Of a stretch of DNA of 28,915 nt, positions 7,285 through 14,981 are shown one piece after another. The notes under the pieces were generated by a model. The model searched no databases. It saw nothing but the letters and a program-made list of their open reading frames with translations, and was not told where the DNA came from. The stretch is from JARICQ01 sp964527205 (GTDB lineage: Bacteria > Bacillota > Clostridia > Tissierellales > Tissierellaceae): the NCBI GenBank assembly GCA_964527205.1, contig CAZGQG010000024.1:1-28915 (forward strand), written 5' to 3'. The translations under genes were made by a program, and so were the position numbers. Positions within the stretch are counted from its first letter, which is position 1, and every line of letters starts with the position of its first letter.

Positions 7285-8016
7285 CTAATTGGAATCCTCT
7301 GTAGGATTGGCATATATAAGTTCTTTTATCCTCTTGTATCTAGGAATCTCTATAGATGTTTCACTGTTTAACTGTACTATATAATCCCATTCTCTTAGAT
7401 ACTGTACTACTCCACCCTTAAGGCTTAGGGCTGATTCTAATTTTTGTGGATCCCCTATGGCCTTTACTATTATAGGAGAGTTTGTAGATACACCATTGAT
7501 TTCTATGTGATTGCCTGCCCTTTCTATCTCAGTAAAGGCAGTGTATCTTTGATCATTAATCGATATGGCCTCTGCATCTGCAGCATTTAGGACAGATATG
7601 ACCATAAGAACCAGATGCAAGTCGTCCACTATTGTGTATTCCTGACCAAATTCAAATTGAACATCTACTGGAGGATCATTGATCTCCAGTACAATGCCAG
7701 GACCTTTAAGATCTAAATATCCTGCCAGCATCCTATACTTCATTGTATCATTATATAGGTTTGTAGTATAGACATCTTTATCTGATTCACTTTTTTCATA
7801 TTCCTCTATTTTTTCCTCTAATTCATCTATTCTATTTAACTGTGCCTGCTTTTCTCCCTGAACCTTCTTAAGCTCTGTTGCTAGTTCCTGGGCCCTGTAT
7901 ATAGGTAGCACACTATCTCCAACAGTTTGGTTTACAGTTTTTAACTGAATGGATAAAATTATGCCTAAGAAAGCTGACACAAGTAATATTGCTGTATAAT
8001 TCTTTATATTCTTCAT
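7285..8016 (-). CDS. DUF881 family protein (first copy)
   Basis: DUF881 protein (243 aa) of unknown function. It has an N-terminal membrane anchor (about residues 7-25), a coiled coil (about 40-78, EKQAQLNRIDELEEKIEEYEK) and a C-terminal DUF881 domain with DLKGPGIVLEINDPP, VLNAADAEAISINDQRY and NSPIIVKAIGDPQKLESAL. Spacing to divIB upstream is 9 bases and to the next DUF881 gene 11 bases, so all are in one transcript. Its position between divIB and ftsZ suggests a part in division or envelope assembly, but no activity can be read from the sequence. Confidence 0.85.
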   Translation of the reverse strand: MKNIKNYTAILLVSAFLGIILSIQLKTVNQTVGDSVLPIYRAQELATELKKVQGEKQAQLNRIDELEEKIEEYEKSESDKDVYTTNLYNDTMKYRMLAGYLDLKGPGIVLEINDPPVDVQFEFGQEYTIVDDLHLVLMVISVLNAADAEAISINDQRYTAFTEIERAGNHIEINGVSTNSPIIVKAIGDPQKLESALSLKGGVVQYLREWDYIVQLNSETSIEIPRYKRIKELIYANPTEDSN

Positions 8017-8025
8017 TTTACCCTC

Positions 8026-8778
8026 CTAATCCTCCTCTAGAACAACTATTGGATTTTCTCCTTTATTCATCAGTATTAGTTTTGTATTGATCTTATTCTC
8101 TACTATATCATCTATTATCTCATTTAATAAGTCCAATTTGTACTTTATATTATTTAAGGGGCCAAATTCAACTTCTATATAGTTTTGAAGTGTAATATGG
8201 ACATTTTTAGGCTCTGTAAGATTTATCTCTTTAAAGTTTGATAAGAGCTCTATTTCTTCAGAAAGCTTTATAAGCTCCACCATATTCTGCTCCTCTGTAT
8301 CCACAAAGGCATTTACTCCAGGAGTCTTATCCTCTATATAAAAGCCCTCTATGTCCAGTAGGCCTTCACTAATCCTATCTCGATTTTCTAAAATAAAACC
8401 TTCTCTATCTAGGATTATAAAGTTTCCCTCTTCTATGATCTGTATCCTATCTTTTCTTTCCTCAACCTCTATAAGTATTCCATCCGGTAGTTTTCTACTT
8501 ATATCTACAGACTTTATATAGGCTATGTCAAGAATGTGTTCTTCTCCAGCTCTTTTATTTATTTTAAATATATTTTCTCCCTTTTCTATAGCAGAAAACA
8601 ACTCTATTTTATTTGATATTACCTTGTCATTGCCAATAACACTTATGTCCTGGATGAGAAAAAAGTCTATATTTGTGATTATAAGGAAAATTAAAAGTCC
8701 TAAAATTAAAAGCTTGAAAATAAATGAGCTTTTTTTTCTTTTTTTCTTTTTCTTTTCTACTTTAGGGGGCTTTTCCAT
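8026..8778 (-). CDS. ftsQ: Cell division protein DivIB/FtsQ
   Basis: Bitopic division protein (250 aa) that forms the FtsQ/DivIB-FtsL-DivIC complex and stabilises septal peptidoglycan synthesis. A very basic cytoplasmic N-terminus (KVEKKKKKRKKSS) precedes one transmembrane helix at about residues 19-41. An extracellular POTRA domain follows (about 43-113, IQDISVIGNDKVISNKIE...SRKLPDGILIEVEERK), then a DivIB-type beta domain ending EVEFGPLNNIKYKLDLLNEII. The ATG start has GGAGTGAG upstream. It lies between murG and the DUF881 pair; murB, often at this place in related clusters, is missing. Confidence 0.9.
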   Translation of the reverse strand: MEKPPKVEKKKKKRKKSSFIFKLLILGLLIFLIITNIDFFLIQDISVIGNDKVISNKIELFSAIEKGENIFKINKRAGEEHILDIAYIKSVDISRKLPDGILIEVEERKDRIQIIEEGNFIILDREGFILENRDRISEGLLDIEGFYIEDKTPGVNAFVDTEEQNMVELIKLSEEIELLSNFKEINLTEPKNVHITLQNYIEVEFGPLNNIKYKLDLLNEIIDDIVENKINTKLILMNKGENPIVVLEED

Positions 8779-8836
8779 ATTCTCACTCCAATCTCTCTTC
8801 TTTTACTTGTAAGGATTTCTTACAAATAAAGCTATC

Positions 8837-9943
8837 CTAGGAGCCAATAGTCTCCCTGATTATCTCGACTATCTCTTCTGCTGCCCTTACTTTTCCTAGT
8901 TTTTTACTATTGGCCTGCATGGTTCTTATCTTTTCAGGATCAGCAATAAGCCTGTTAATTTCCTTCTTTAAAATTTCACCATCCAGATCTTTTTCAAGAA
9001 TTACTAGGGCAGCACCCTTATCTTCAAAGGCCTTGGCATTGTATTCTTGATGGTTTTCTGCTGTATAACCCTTAGGTACAAGTATACTTGCTATGCCTAG
9101 GGCTGATATTTCTGCCAAGCTTATAGCTCCTGCAGATGTTATCATAAGGCTTGCTATATTTAAGGCCTGGGGCATTTCATATAGGTAGGGTAAAACCCTT
9201 ATGTTTTCACCTAGGTCTATAGCCCCATCCTTTAATCTCTCCATAAAACTATTGTAATGTCTTTTACCGCTTACATGGATAATTTGTATATCTTCACTAT
9301 TATTATTTGCTTTTATAACTTCATACATAGCATGGTTTAAGCTCTTTTGCCCTCCGCTGCCTCCAAAGGAAAGAACTAGTGGAATATCATCTCTCATATC
9401 CAGGGTCTTAAAGGCTGAGCTTCTATCTATTTCAAGTATTTCCCTTCTAATTGGATTTCCTGTTAGTTGGACCCTATCTGGATGTTTAAAATATTCTCTA
9501 GACTCTTCAAAGGTAACCAATACCTTATCTACATATCTGGAAAGAATCTTGTTGGTAATACCTGGAAAGGCATTTTGTTCGTGAATAAGGGCTTTTACCC
9601 CTTTCTTCTTGGCCATATATACTATAGGCCCGCAAACATAGCCACCTGTACCTATGACAATATCTGGCTTAAATTCATTTAAAATCTTTCTAGAGTCATT
9701 GATTCCTAGAATTAACTCCTTTATGGCAAGGAAGAAGTCCTTGTTGATCTTTCTAGGCATTCCCTTTACCCTAACTGTTTTAAAGTCAAAGCCTGCCTTA
9801 GGCACCAATTCACTTTCCAAACTATCCTCTGTTCCTATATATAAAATTTCTGCCTTATTGTCTTGTCTTTTTATTTCACTGGCTATGGCCAGGGCTGGAT
9901 ATATGTGTCCTCCAGTTCCTCCACCAGATATTAAGTATTTCAT
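8837..9943 (-). CDS. murG: UDP-GlcNAc:undecaprenyl-PP-MurNAc-pentapeptide transferase MurG
   Basis: Peripheral membrane glycosyltransferase (GT28, 368 aa) that adds GlcNAc to lipid I to make lipid II on the cytoplasmic face. Visible family motifs are GGGTGGHIYPALA (from residue 7), IGTGGYVCGP, HEQNAFPG (acceptor side), LVLSFGGSGG, and SAGAISLAEISALG followed by PKGYTAENHQEYNA (UDP-GlcNAc binding). The family commonly has Arg before the AGA/SGA of the last loop; here it is Ser (ITSAGA). The ATG start follows ftsW by 5 bases with a weak GGAGCTG ribosome site. It is followed by a 58-base gap holding a small hairpin and then divIB. Confidence 0.97.
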   Translation of the reverse strand: MKYLISGGGTGGHIYPALAIASEIKRQDNKAEILYIGTEDSLESELVPKAGFDFKTVRVKGMPRKINKDFFLAIKELILGINDSRKILNEFKPDIVIGTGGYVCGPIVYMAKKKGVKALIHEQNAFPGITNKILSRYVDKVLVTFEESREYFKHPDRVQLTGNPIRREILEIDRSSAFKTLDMRDDIPLVLSFGGSGGQKSLNHAMYEVIKANNNSEDIQIIHVSGKRHYNSFMERLKDGAIDLGENIRVLPYLYEMPQALNIASLMITSAGAISLAEISALGIASILVPKGYTAENHQEYNAKAFEDKGAALVILEKDLDGEILKKEINRLIADPEKIRTMQANSKKLGKVRAAEEIVEIIRETIGS

Positions 9944-9948
9944 CTATT

Positions 9949-11076
9949 TCAGCTCCTATCAATATTTGCATGTCTGGAAACATTTAATAATATTCCTATT
10001 GCACTCATGTAAACCATAAGTGATGTTCCACCATAGGAAATAAATGGCAGGGTAATTCCAGTAGTAGGCATTGAAGATGTAACTACTGCAATGTGTATAA
10101 AGCTCTGTATAGCAATAAGGGCAGTTATCCCTGTTGCCAGGTAGGATCCGAACCTATCCTCAGCATTCCTTGCTATCTTGATTCCCCTCCATATAAGAAT
10201 CATAAAGAGGACTAGGACCAGGCTTGTTCCCAAAAATCCAAGTTCCTCTCCTATAATCGAAAAAATGAAATCATTATAAGATTCTGGTATGTAAAAAAAC
10301 TTTTGCCTGCTCTTACCTAGACCTAAGCCTGCAAATCCTCCTGAGCCCAAAGCATAGAGAGATTGCACTGCCTGCCAACCAAAGCCTAATTTATCTGCAA
10401 AGGGATCCCTAAAGGCAGCTATCCTAGCTAGTCTAAAGGCATTTTCTTCTCCCCTGGTAGCAAGAAGCAATAGGACTGTTCCTCCACCCATAATAAGAGG
10501 TATATTCCATAGATTCATTCCCCCTACAAAGAACATGGCCATAAGTGTAAGGGCAAGAGTCACTGTGGTACTTAAATCCTTTTGTATAAATATTATTCCA
10601 CAGGCCAGACCAATTATTATAAATCCTGGTATGGTCCCCTGGGTGAATTTTGATACAACTCTTCTCTTAGTATCTAAGAAATTTGCCATATATATAATGG
10701 CTCCTATCTTAATGGTATCTGAGGGCATAAAGGATATAAATCCTAGATCTATCCATCTTCTAGCACCCTTGGCTTCATAACCAAGAGGTGAGAATACCAT
10801 AAGGCCTAAAAACAGGGTAAAAACAAATATAAGAAAGGAGTGTTTCTTCCATATCCTATAATCTATATTCATTCCAATTAAAAGTCCTACTAGGCCTACA
10901 ACTACTGCAAATAATTGTTTTTTAAGCAGCAAGTATCCATCATCGTATCTCTGAATCGCCTCAGGCCAGGAGGAACTAAATACCATTATTATGCCTATAA
11001 AAACTAAGACAAAAGTCGTCATCAGTAGTGTAAAATCAACTTCCCTTCTTGTCTTTAAGGATTTTCGCTTTTCCAT
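9949..11076 (-). CDS. ftsW: Septal peptidoglycan polymerase FtsW (SEDS family)
   Basis: SEDS-family glycosyltransferase (375 aa) that polymerises lipid II at the septum together with a class B PBP. The N-terminus is basic, and about ten hydrophobic segments fill the protein. SEDS motifs are clear: a charged loop GYEAKGARRWIDLGFISFMPSD, the long extracellular loop YALGSGGFAGLGLGKSRQK followed by YIPESYNDFIFSIIGEELG, and a C-terminal GITLPFISYGGTSLMV. RodA is the close alternative, but the position between murD and murG favours FtsW. The ATG has AGGAGG upstream. Its partner is probably the PASTA PBP encoded further upstream in the same cluster. Confidence 0.95.
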   Translation of the reverse strand: MEKRKSLKTRREVDFTLLMTTFVLVFIGIIMVFSSSWPEAIQRYDDGYLLLKKQLFAVVVGLVGLLIGMNIDYRIWKKHSFLIFVFTLFLGLMVFSPLGYEAKGARRWIDLGFISFMPSDTIKIGAIIYMANFLDTKRRVVSKFTQGTIPGFIIIGLACGIIFIQKDLSTTVTLALTLMAMFFVGGMNLWNIPLIMGGGTVLLLLATRGEENAFRLARIAAFRDPFADKLGFGWQAVQSLYALGSGGFAGLGLGKSRQKFFYIPESYNDFIFSIIGEELGFLGTSLVLVLFMILIWRGIKIARNAEDRFGSYLATGITALIAIQSFIHIAVVTSSMPTTGITLPFISYGGTSLMVYMSAIGILLNVSRHANIDRS

Positions 11077-11086
11077 ATTAATCCTC

Positions 11087-12439
11087 CTATAGGTCCTTAA
11101 CTATTTTCTTGAAATCCTTTCCTCTTTCTTCAAAATTAGGGTACATTCCCCAGGATGCACAGGCAGGAGATAGGAGTATCTTGTCCCCTTCCTCCCCCAG
11201 TTTATAGGAAAGCTGAACTGCCTCTTTCATATTGTCAACTAAATGAAGATTTCTATAATCATTATTTAGGGCTGCATCTCTTATTTTCTCCCTGGTTTGT
11301 CCAAGGAGAACAAGTTCTTTTACCCTTCCCTTAAATGAAGAGATAAGCTCATTGTATTCTGAACCCTTATCATAGCCTCCTGCTATAAGGATAATATCCC
11401 TATCCAAGGCCTCTATGGCCTTGATAGTTGAATCTGGATTTGTTCCCTTGGAGTCATTGTAAAATAAGATTTCCTTCTTTTTATCAACATATTCTATCCT
11501 ATGTTCTACTCCCTTAAATTCTTCTATAGCCTTTGATATCTCCTCTATATCCAGTCCCATGGTATAGGCAATAGAAAATGCCGCCAGTATGTTTTCTAGA
11601 TTGTGCTTGCCTGGGATTTGAATCTTATCCAGACTCATTATCCTTTTAGTCTCATCTTCTTCCCTGTAAACTATCCAACCATCTTCTATAAATGCACCCT
11701 GGTCTAATTTTTCTTCTACGCTAAACCATATAAGATTGGACCTAAGGTCCTTTCCCATGGATCTTAAAATCTTATCATCATAATTTAGGATGGTGTAGTC
11801 ACTAGAATCTTGATTGATTAGGATTTTTTTCTTTGCATTTATGTAGTTTTCAAATCCCTCATGCCAATCAAGATGATCCGGTGTAATATTTATTATTACT
11901 CCTATATGAGGCTTAAAATCTATAGTGTGTTCTAACTGATAGCTACTGGCCTCAACTATTACCATATCCTCCTCTTGAGAATTAGATAGGATGTCTAATA
12001 TGCCAACTCCAATATTTCCCACAGTATAGGCTTTTTTACCTGCCTTGTTAAATATCTCCCCTGTAAGTTTGGTAGTTGTAGTTTTACCATTGGTTCCTGT
12101 TATAGCTAGAATGTTTTTTCCTGATTTCAATCTATAATATAATTCTATATCTGTTATAATTTGGATTTCCTTATTTTTAGCTTCTATTAGTATATCCATA
12201 TTTGGTGGAACTCCTGGACTCTTTAAGATCAAGTCAATCTTATCCATATCAGGATAAGACCCCTCTAAATATAGATTTGTTTTAATATTATCAATCCCAT
12301 CTATAAAAGTCCTTAGTTCTTCTTTTGTTTTGGAATCATAAATGCTTATATCCGCTCCTAAGCTTTCCAAGGCCTTAACAGCAGAAAGACCTGTGACTCC
12401 AAGTCCAATAACCAAGACATTTTTATTTTCTAAAGACAT
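11087..12439 (-). CDS. murD: UDP-MurNAc-L-alanine:D-glutamate ligase MurD
   Basis: Cytosolic ATP-dependent ligase (450 aa) adding D-glutamate to UDP-MurNAc-L-Ala. It has the three Mur ligase domains: an N-terminal Rossmann-like uridine-nucleotide domain (VLVIGLGVTGLSAVKALESLG), a central ATPase domain with P-loop GTNGKTTTT from residue 115, and a C-terminal domain with the YNDSKGTNPDST motif that carries the carbamylated-lysine/ligand region. LLSPACASWGMYPNFEERG near the C-terminus is characteristic of MurD. The ATG start has GGAGGC upstream; gaps of 17 bases to mraY and 10 to ftsW place it in the dcw transcript. Confidence 0.97.
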   Translation of the reverse strand: MSLENKNVLVIGLGVTGLSAVKALESLGADISIYDSKTKEELRTFIDGIDNIKTNLYLEGSYPDMDKIDLILKSPGVPPNMDILIEAKNKEIQIITDIELYYRLKSGKNILAITGTNGKTTTTKLTGEIFNKAGKKAYTVGNIGVGILDILSNSQEEDMVIVEASSYQLEHTIDFKPHIGVIINITPDHLDWHEGFENYINAKKKILINQDSSDYTILNYDDKILRSMGKDLRSNLIWFSVEEKLDQGAFIEDGWIVYREEDETKRIMSLDKIQIPGKHNLENILAAFSIAYTMGLDIEEISKAIEEFKGVEHRIEYVDKKKEILFYNDSKGTNPDSTIKAIEALDRDIILIAGGYDKGSEYNELISSFKGRVKELVLLGQTREKIRDAALNNDYRNLHLVDNMKEAVQLSYKLGEEGDKILLSPACASWGMYPNFEERGKDFKKIVKDL

Positions 12440-12456
12440 ATTGCCAAGCCTCCTTC

Positions 12457-13419
12457 TTATATCAAACTATATACCCCTACAAGGCAGAAGATAACTGTAA
12501 GTGACCAGAATACAATCACTACCTTGGTCTCCTTCCAACCCTTATGTTCATAATGATGATGGAGGGGACTCATAAGGAAAACTCTTTTTCCTCTTAATTT
12601 ATAGGATCCTACCTGGATAATTACGGATAGGGCTTCTATAAAATATATGCCTCCTACTATAGGTATTAGCAATTGCAGGTTTAAAAGTACTGCTAGGCCT
12701 GCTACTGCTCCACCTAGGGCAAGGGATCCTGTATCTCCCATAAATACCTTGGCTGGGTATGCATTGTGGATTAAAAATCCTAGGCAAGCACCTGCCAGAG
12801 CTATGGAAAATATGGATATACTTGCCATATTCCAAATAAAGGCAACTATGGCAAAGAATACAAGTACTATCATGGTCACACCTGTTGCCAATCCATCTAA
12901 GCCGTCTGTAAGGTTTACACTATTTACCGTACCTACTATAACAAATACTGTAAAGGGAATATAAAAGAATCCTATATCAAGATTCATCCCTATAAAGGGA
13001 ACTATAAGTTCAGTATTAAAATTAGGACTGTAATAGAGATAAAGAGAAAAGCCTATGGCTAGAGCAAATTGTCCTATTAGTTTTTGATAGGCCCTAAGCC
13101 CTGCATTATCCTTTCTAACTACAATAATATAATCATCAATAAAACCTATTAGCCCAAAGCCAAGGGTAAGAATTAGTAGGATAGAGCTATTAATATCTCT
13201 CTTTCCAACTAGGAAAACTGTGGCTATTAGGGCTAGTATAATTATAATACCACCCATGGTAGGTGTTCCTGTTTTCTTTAAATGGGACTGTGGTCCCTCT
13301 TCTCTAACACTTTGTCCAATTCCCATGCTTTTCAAGACTGGAATTATAATTGGGCCTAAAACTGCACTTATTAAAAAGCCTATAAAAATAGTCTTTATTA
13401 AATCTAGATATTGAATCAT
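12457..13419 (-). CDS. mraY: Phospho-MurNAc-pentapeptide transferase MraY
   Basis: Integral membrane enzyme (320 aa) that transfers phospho-MurNAc-pentapeptide to undecaprenyl phosphate to make lipid I. About ten transmembrane helices are predicted by eye. The catalytic Asp motifs are present: FIDDYIIV with RKDNAGLRAYQK after it, NSVNLTDGLDGLATG, and the cytoplasmic loop MSPLHHHYEHKGW carrying the HHH motif. AYPAKVFMGDTGSLALGG also matches the family. The ATG has GAGGAG upstream. It follows murE by 20 bases; murF, which often stands between these two genes, is not there. Confidence 0.98.
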   Translation of the reverse strand: MIQYLDLIKTIFIGFLISAVLGPIIIPVLKSMGIGQSVREEGPQSHLKKTGTPTMGGIIIILALIATVFLVGKRDINSSILLILTLGFGLIGFIDDYIIVVRKDNAGLRAYQKLIGQFALAIGFSLYLYYSPNFNTELIVPFIGMNLDIGFFYIPFTVFVIVGTVNSVNLTDGLDGLATGVTMIVLVFFAIVAFIWNMASISIFSIALAGACLGFLIHNAYPAKVFMGDTGSLALGGAVAGLAVLLNLQLLIPIVGGIYFIEALSVIIQVGSYKLRGKRVFLMSPLHHHYEHKGWKETKVVIVFWSLTVIFCLVGVYSLI

Positions 13420-13439
13420 TCTTTTCTCCTCTCAAAGCC

Positions 13440-14894
13440 TTATTTATTATTTTTCAAGTAATCTATTACAATTTGTCTCTCATCAAATTCTATTTTCTTA
13501 TTATTAATGTCAATGTAGGTCTCATGTCCCTTGCCTGCAAGAAGTATTATATCATCCTTCTTGGCAATGTCTAGGGCATGGTGGATGGCTTCTTTTCTAT
13601 CAACGATCTTTACATAGTCTCCACCTGCTTCTACACTTCCCTTGATTACATCATCAACTATGGCCTCTGGGTCTTCCCTTCTTGGGTTGTCTGAGGTTAC
13701 TATGGATAGGTCTGCATGTTTGCCTACGGTGTAACCCATCTCAGGTCTTTTGGTCCTATCCCTATTGCCTCCTGCACCAAAGACTACAATCTTTCTAGCT
13801 CTGGCAAATTCATCTATAACACCAAGGACATTTTCCAATCCATCTGCTGTATGGGCAAAGTCTATTATAACTGTAAAGTCAGTAGGGGTTGGGACAACTT
13901 CGAACCTTCCTCTAACACCCTCCAGGGCCTCCAAGCCTCTTTTTATATCCTCTATTGATATCTTGTATGAATAGGCAAGGCTGGCTGCAGCTAGGGCATT
14001 GTAGACGCTAAACTCTCCAGGAGTATTTAAGCGAATGTCTATACTTTCATCAGGTAAGTTTAACTTAAATTCTATAAAGGAAAGTCCATGTTTAATATGG
14101 CTTGCATATACCTCTGCCTTTTCCTTGATTCCAAAGCTAATTATGGGTATATCTGACTCTATTTCATCTACTAGCCTCTTACCATAATCATCATCTATAT
14201 TTACTATATTCACCCTTTTACTTTGAGAGAACAATTTCTTTTTTGACTGAAAGTAGTTTTCCATGTTCCTATGATGGTCTAAATGATCCTTGGATAAGTT
14301 TGTAAAAAGTCCAAGATCAAAACTCATATACTCCACCCTATTAAGGTCTAAGGCATGGGATGATACCTCCATAATACATGTATCTATACCTTCTTCTACC
14401 ATCTGATCTAAAATACCATGGAGCACAAGGGAGTTTGGGGTGGTATTAGTTATATCTATTTTTTTGGATCCTATTAGGGCTCCATTGGTACCTATGATTC
14501 CTATTTTCTTCCCAGCCTCTTCTAGGATGCTTTTTATTAGATAGGTGGTTGAGGTCTTACCATTGGTACCTGTAATTCCTATAAGATTCATCTTTTCCCA
14601 GGGCCTCTTATAAAAATTGGAAGAAAACTTTGCCATGGCTTGCAGGGAATCTTCAACCTGGATCAGTGTAATATTTTCATTTTCTATGTATTTTTCACTT
14701 ACTACTGCCAGGGCACCATTTTCTATGGCAGAATGGATATAATCATGTCCATCTACAGTATATCCTTTTTCAGCAATAAAAAGATCTCCTTTTTCAATTA
14801 ATTTGGAGTTATTTTTTATTCCCTTAATATCAATATCTAAATTTCCACTTATATCTTCAATCTTATAATTATCTATAATATCCCTTAATTTCAT
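13440..14894 (-). CDS. murE: UDP-MurNAc-tripeptide synthetase MurE (probably meso-DAP-adding)
   Basis: Cytosolic Mur ligase (484 aa from the chosen start) adding the third stem-peptide residue to UDP-MurNAc-L-Ala-D-Glu. The P-loop GTNGKTSTT starts near residue 109, with ITNTTPNS and MEVSSHAL (Mg/ATP binding) and DFAHTADGLENVL also visible. The substrate motif DNPRREDP near residue 400 is of the DNPR type associated with meso-diaminopimelate rather than lysine, so the cell wall is probably DAP-type (inference from the family rule). The frame is open to a GTG at 14906, but the ATG at 14894 gives the usual MurE opening MKLRDI, so I prefer it; neither start has a strong ribosome site. A gap of 87 bases to the PBP gene holds an 11-bp inverted repeat. 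Confidence 0.95.
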   Translation of the reverse strand: MKLRDIIDNYKIEDISGNLDIDIKGIKNNSKLIEKGDLFIAEKGYTVDGHDYIHSAIENGALAVVSEKYIENENITLIQVEDSLQAMAKFSSNFYKRPWEKMNLIGITGTNGKTSTTYLIKSILEEAGKKIGIIGTNGALIGSKKIDITNTTPNSLVLHGILDQMVEEGIDTCIMEVSSHALDLNRVEYMSFDLGLFTNLSKDHLDHHRNMENYFQSKKKLFSQSKRVNIVNIDDDYGKRLVDEIESDIPIISFGIKEKAEVYASHIKHGLSFIEFKLNLPDESIDIRLNTPGEFSVYNALAAASLAYSYKISIEDIKRGLEALEGVRGRFEVVPTPTDFTVIIDFAHTADGLENVLGVIDEFARARKIVVFGAGGNRDRTKRPEMGYTVGKHADLSIVTSDNPRREDPEAIVDDVIKGSVEAGGDYVKIVDRKEAIHHALDIAKKDDIILLAGKGHETYIDINNKKIEFDERQIVIDYLKNNK

Positions 14895-14937
14895 ATGCCT
14901 ACCCACTTTCTTAGAATTTATAAATCAATTAACTTAA

Positions 14938-14961
14938 AGGCAACTTAAAATTAAGTTGCCT
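14938..14961 (-). other. Perfect inverted repeat between PBP gene and murE
   Basis: Arms AGGCAACTTAA and TTAAGTTGCCT (11 bp, 2-base centre) lie in the 87-base gap after the PBP stop. On the minus strand it is followed by TTAAGTTAATTG, a poor U-tract, so it is at best a weak terminator. It could tune read-through into murE or protect the upstream message. Confidence 0.5.
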
Positions 14962-14981
14962 CTAATATAGTACTCTTCTTT

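Noticed and set aside
8807..8825. Terminator between murG and divIB
   Set aside because: The 7-bp stem TTGTAAG/CTTACAA has no T-tract on the minus strand and is AT-rich; it may be chance.
12599..12835. 78-aa minus-strand frame inside mraY
   Set aside because: It is another frame within the conserved MraY coding sequence, with no ribosome site and an arbitrary composition.
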